DNA of 8,864 nt from contig JAUIAA010000071.1 in NCBI GenBank assembly GCA_030425715.1, positions 1 to 8,864 of the forward strand. The letters are read 5' to 3'. The notes beneath the pieces are model-generated. The model was given only the letters and a program-made list of their open reading frames with translations, ran no database searches and was not told the origin of the DNA. Below, in pieces: positions 6,961-8,864 of the stretch. Position 1 is the stretch's first letter. The number at the start of each line of letters is the position of its first letter. The stretch is from Bacteroidia bacterium. GTDB lineage: Bacteria > Bacteroidota > Bacteroidia > Flavobacteriales > Flavobacteriaceae. A program made the translations under genes and the position numbers.

Positions 6961-7530
6961 TTATTCTGTTTCAAGCATTAAATTTTCTAAATCTTCTTCG
7001 TTTAAATATTGTTGTATATCTTCTTGCGAAAAATTATTTAGAGCTATTAAATCTATGTCCTCTAAAGTTTCTGAAATTTCTTCTGTTTGAAAATGGATAA
7101 AACCATTATCCATCCAATTTTCAATATCCGCTGCAGAAATACTGTTTATATCAAATTGCTGTTTGTTGCTCCATTGTTGTACACCAAAAAACAGTAGAAT
7201 AGAAGCTGCTGCGGCATAACTAGCAAATTTTAAAAATTGGACAGATCGTATTTTAGATTTCTTTTTATAGATTGTTTTAGATAGAACGATGGGTTCTAAA
7301 TGATCAAAATACCCTTTTGGTATTTGATAACCTGTACTTTTTGTAGTTTTAGTTAAAATTTCATTTTCTACATTTTTAAAGTAAGAGTTAGGTACTTTAA
7401 ATCCAGTTTCTTTATAAGGCTTATCAGATTCTAGAGGAAGTTCCAAATTTTGGAAATAACCATCTGGGACAGTAAACCCACTGTCTTTTAATTTTAATTG
7501 ATCTAATATGTTCTTATTCTTTTTATTCAC
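6961..7530 (-). CDS. Single-pass membrane protein, putative anti-sigma/regulatory partner of the ECF sigma factor
   Basis: This 189-residue protein is one I do not recognise as a named family. The N-terminal half (1-95) is hydrophilic and basic and contains three copies of a motif, S/T-G-F/Y-x-V/I-P-x-x-Y-F-x-x-L/V-E, at 17-30, 42-55 and 66-79. A transmembrane helix follows (about 99-117, after the basic KKKSKIR, so the N-terminus is predicted cytoplasmic). The C-terminal tail is strongly acidic with four short D-I/L motifs (D135, D158, D171, D180) and is predicted periplasmic. Its position between an ECF sigma gene and a secreted LTxxQ-like gene, plus this topology, makes it the likely transducer or anti-sigma factor. 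No zinc-type or ASD-type anti-sigma signature is seen. The start is GTG at 7530; an in-frame TAA two codons upstream and no early ATG leave little choice. Confidence 0.78.
   Translation of the reverse strand: MNKKNKNILDQLKLKDSGFTVPDGYFQNLELPLESDKPYKETGFKVPNSYFKNVENEILTKTTKSTGYQIPKGYFDHLEPIVLSKTIYKKKSKIRSVQFLKFASYAAAASILLFFGVQQWSNKQQFDINSISAADIENWMDNGFIHFQTEEISETLEDIDLIALNNFSQEDIQQYLNEEDLENLMLETE
7294..7482 (-). repeat. Three diverged copies of a G-[FY]-x-[VI]-P-x-x-Y-F protein motif
   Basis: Residues 17-30 (SGFTVPDGYFQNLE), 42-55 (TGFKVPNSYFKNVE) and 66-79 (TGYQIPKGYFDHLE) of the putative anti-sigma protein are clearly the same 14-residue unit at intervals of 25 and 24 residues. The invariant positions are G, P, Y, F and E. 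The DNA copies have diverged, so this is an old protein-level repeat rather than a recent tandem duplication. Confidence 0.85.
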
Positions 7531-7565
7531 TGTTTATAAGACTTTTAAAATGTAAAAAGGTTTAT

Positions 7566-8105
7566 TTATGTTCCTAAATATTCTTCAATTTTTTTTCTTG
7601 CATGATGGTAAGATGCTTTCAAGGCTCCTACAGAGGTTTCTAATATTTCGGCCATTTCTTCATATTTCATATCATCAAAATAACGCATATTAAATACAAT
7701 TCTTTGTTTTTGAGGTAGGGTTATCAACGCTTTTTGTAATTGTAATTGAATTTCATCCCCATCAAAATAAACATCAGATTCTAATTGATTTATTTTTTGG
7801 TTTTGCAAAGTATCGATATCTATATTCCTCATTTTTGCAGCTTTGTTTAAATGAGTAATGGCTTCGTTAGTAGCAATTCTATACATCCAAGAATACAATT
7901 TGCTTTCTCCTTTGAAATTGCTAATATTTCTATATATTTTGATAAAAGTATTTTGCAATACATCGTCGGCATCCTCATGACTTATAACCATTTTTCTTAT
8001 ATGCCAATACAGTTTTTCTTTATATAGGCTTAGTAATTCCGCAAAAGCGCTATCTACCGTTTTGGGATTTTTAAGTTGGTCAATAAAAGGAGCTTCTTCT
8101 ATCAA
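7566..8105 (-). CDS. ECF-family RNA polymerase sigma factor
   Basis: This 179-residue protein is of normal ECF length, with region 2 and region 4 and no region 3. Region 2 spans about 20-90: DADDVLQNTFIKIYRNI (45-61, the core-binding helix) and SKLYSWMYRIATNEAITHL (69-87, -10 recognition). Region 4 spans about 120-175: LPQKQRIVFNMRYFDDMKYEEMA (130-152) and a helix-turn-helix through SVGALKASYHHARKKI (158-173). It would direct RNA polymerase to a small regulon, probably including its own operon. The start is TTG at 8105: the next ATG is M39, inside region 2, and upstream the frame reaches a TAA within 48 bp without an ATG. The next two genes on the same strand (35 bp downstream, then 1 bp apart) are the likely membrane regulator and secreted sensor. 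Confidence 0.95.
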   Translation of the reverse strand: MIEEAPFIDQLKNPKTVDSAFAELLSLYKEKLYWHIRKMVISHEDADDVLQNTFIKIYRNISNFKGESKLYSWMYRIATNEAITHLNKAAKMRNIDIDTLQNQKINQLESDVYFDGDEIQLQLQKALITLPQKQRIVFNMRYFDDMKYEEMAEILETSVGALKASYHHARKKIEEYLGT

Positions 8106-8144
8106 ATTAATTTTATTGATTAGACTACTAAAGTAAGTAAAAGT
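8106..8144 (-). other. 39 bp gap between the TonB-receptor and sigma-factor genes
   Basis: On the minus strand the gap carries TACTTTAG, one mismatch from the TAnnTTTG -7 element, but no matching -33 TTG at the right distance. It also holds a tiny inverted repeat (TTAG, four bases, CTAA). There is no strong terminator for the receptor gene. Either the sigma operon is transcribed from a promoter not recognisable here, possibly one read by its own ECF sigma factor, or it is read through from the receptor gene. Confidence 0.3.
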
Positions 8145-8864
8145 TTAAAAACGCATGGCTATTTTTACATTTAACACCCTGCCGCTAAGATAATTTGGTA
8201 CGGCAATAGAACGGTTGAACGATACATCTTTTACCCAAGTATTGGTAATGGTATTTTGTATATCAAACATGTTAAATAGCTCTAAACCAGCAGATAATTC
8301 TTTAAATTTATTTTTCCAAGGTTTATTTGCAGGGTTAAACGCATCTACAAATACATAAGATAAACCGATATCTGAACGGAAATAATCTTTTAATCTGTTT
8401 TGATACAAATAAGGGTTGGCATAGGAGGGAGACCCACCAGGAACACCTGTTTGGTACACTAAATTTAAATACATTTTAAGTTGCGGAAACTTTGGCATAT
8501 AGTCTTGAAATAGCAATCCAAATTTTAGTCTTTGATCGGTTGGGCGAGAAATATAACCTCTATTTTCAATATTTTCTTTGGTAATTAAATAACCAAAACT
8601 AAACCAAGATTGCGTACCGGGTACAAATTCTCCATTAAGACGCACATCCAATCCTGCGGCATAGGCTTCTGCATTGTTTTTAGCCTCATATCGTATACGA
8701 ACATTGTCTAAGGTATATGGATTTACATCAGTTAATTTTTTATAATAGGCATCGCTTACCAATTTAAATGGGCGACTCCACATTTTAAAGCTATAATCGT
8801 TCCCTAAAACAATTTGAATGGACTTTTGTGCTTTGACTTCAGGGTGTACCATGCCTGTAGCATC
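8145..8864 (-). CDS. TonB-dependent receptor, C-terminal barrel fragment (5' end outside the window)
   Basis: The frame is open to the right edge of the window, giving 239 residues before the TAA. An internal ATG at 8852 is not the start, because the four codons upstream (D-A-T-G) continue the frame. The fragment consists of alternating beta strands typical of the outer-membrane barrel of TonB-dependent receptors: GLDVRLNGEFVPGTQSWFSF, a strand RLKFGLLFQDYMP, MYLNLVYQTGVPGG and AGLELFNMFDIQNTIT, ending in VLNVKIAMRF. The terminal phenylalanine is the usual signal for barrel insertion by the BAM machinery. The FNMFD..N segment near the end is common in Bacteroidota receptors with an N-terminal carboxypeptidase-D-like domain. 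Plug, TonB box and signal peptide lie outside the window, so the substrate cannot be told. Confidence 0.9.
   Translation of the reverse strand, partial: DATGMVHPEVKAQKSIQIVLGNDYSFKMWSRPFKLVSDAYYKKLTDVNPYTLDNVRIRYEAKNNAEAYAAGLDVRLNGEFVPGTQSWFSFGYLITKENIENRGYISRPTDQRLKFGLLFQDYMPKFPQLKMYLNLVYQTGVPGGSPSYANPYLYQNRLKDYFRSDIGLSYVFVDAFNPANKPWKNKFKELSAGLELFNMFDIQNTITNTWVKDVSFNRSIAVPNYLSGRVLNVKIAMRF

Noticed and set aside
8116..8136. Small inverted repeat TTAG-N4-CTAA before the sigma gene
   Set aside because: A four base pair AT-rich stem is too weak to call an operator or terminator; it is mentioned only in the gap description.
1..8864. Search for mobile elements, CRISPR arrays, tRNA or rRNA genes and toxin or defence genes
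   Set aside because: No regularly spaced DNA repeats, transposase motifs, terminal repeats, structured RNA or defence domains were seen. The window reads as ordinary chromosomal gene content.

Overview
The window is AT-rich (roughly one third GC by eye) and densely packed. It reads as the chromosome of a Bacteroidota member, most likely a Flavobacteriia relative. The support is a Bat (aerotolerance-type) operon, a flavobacterial-style ECF sigma factor followed by a single-pass membrane protein and an LTxxQ-type secreted protein, a TonB-dependent receptor, no Shine-Dalgarno-like sites before the genes, and a TAnnTTTG-type -7 element. There are no RNA genes, IS elements or CRISPR, and no gene-free stretch longer than about 55 bp.

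Left part, + strand (1-5865): the 3' end of a MoxR-family AAA+ ATPase is followed by five tightly packed genes: a DUF58 protein, a small DUF4381-type membrane protein, a BatA-like vWA protein, a BatB-like vWA protein fused to a BatC-like TPR region, and a short BatD-like protein. Three of the junctions overlap (8, 1 and 7 bp), so translation is probably coupled. The set resembles a MoxR chaperone-type ATPase working with membrane-anchored vWA/MIDAS partners in envelope maintenance or stress tolerance. No batE follows. The most unusual detail is a signal-peptide-like hydrophobic segment ending in an LSSC lipobox, exactly at the vWA/TPR junction of the fusion protein.

Middle, + strand (5919-6500): rdgB, the house-cleaning (d)ITP/XTP pyrophosphatase. 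It has a possible -7 promoter element and a weak inverted repeat in its 53 bp leader.

Right part, - strand (8864-6501, read right to left): the C-terminal barrel of a TonB-dependent receptor, then an ECF sigma factor (TTG start), a putative anti-sigma or regulatory membrane protein (GTG start) and a secreted LTxxQ/Spy-like protein. The last three look like one signalling operon: an envelope sensor, a transmembrane transducer and a sigma factor. The membrane protein has three copies of a G-[FY]-x-[VI]-P-x-x-Y-F motif on its predicted cytoplasmic side and four short acidic D-[IL] motifs on its predicted periplasmic side. It is the least understood gene here. The secreted-protein gene and rdgB are convergent and their stop codons abut with no base between them.
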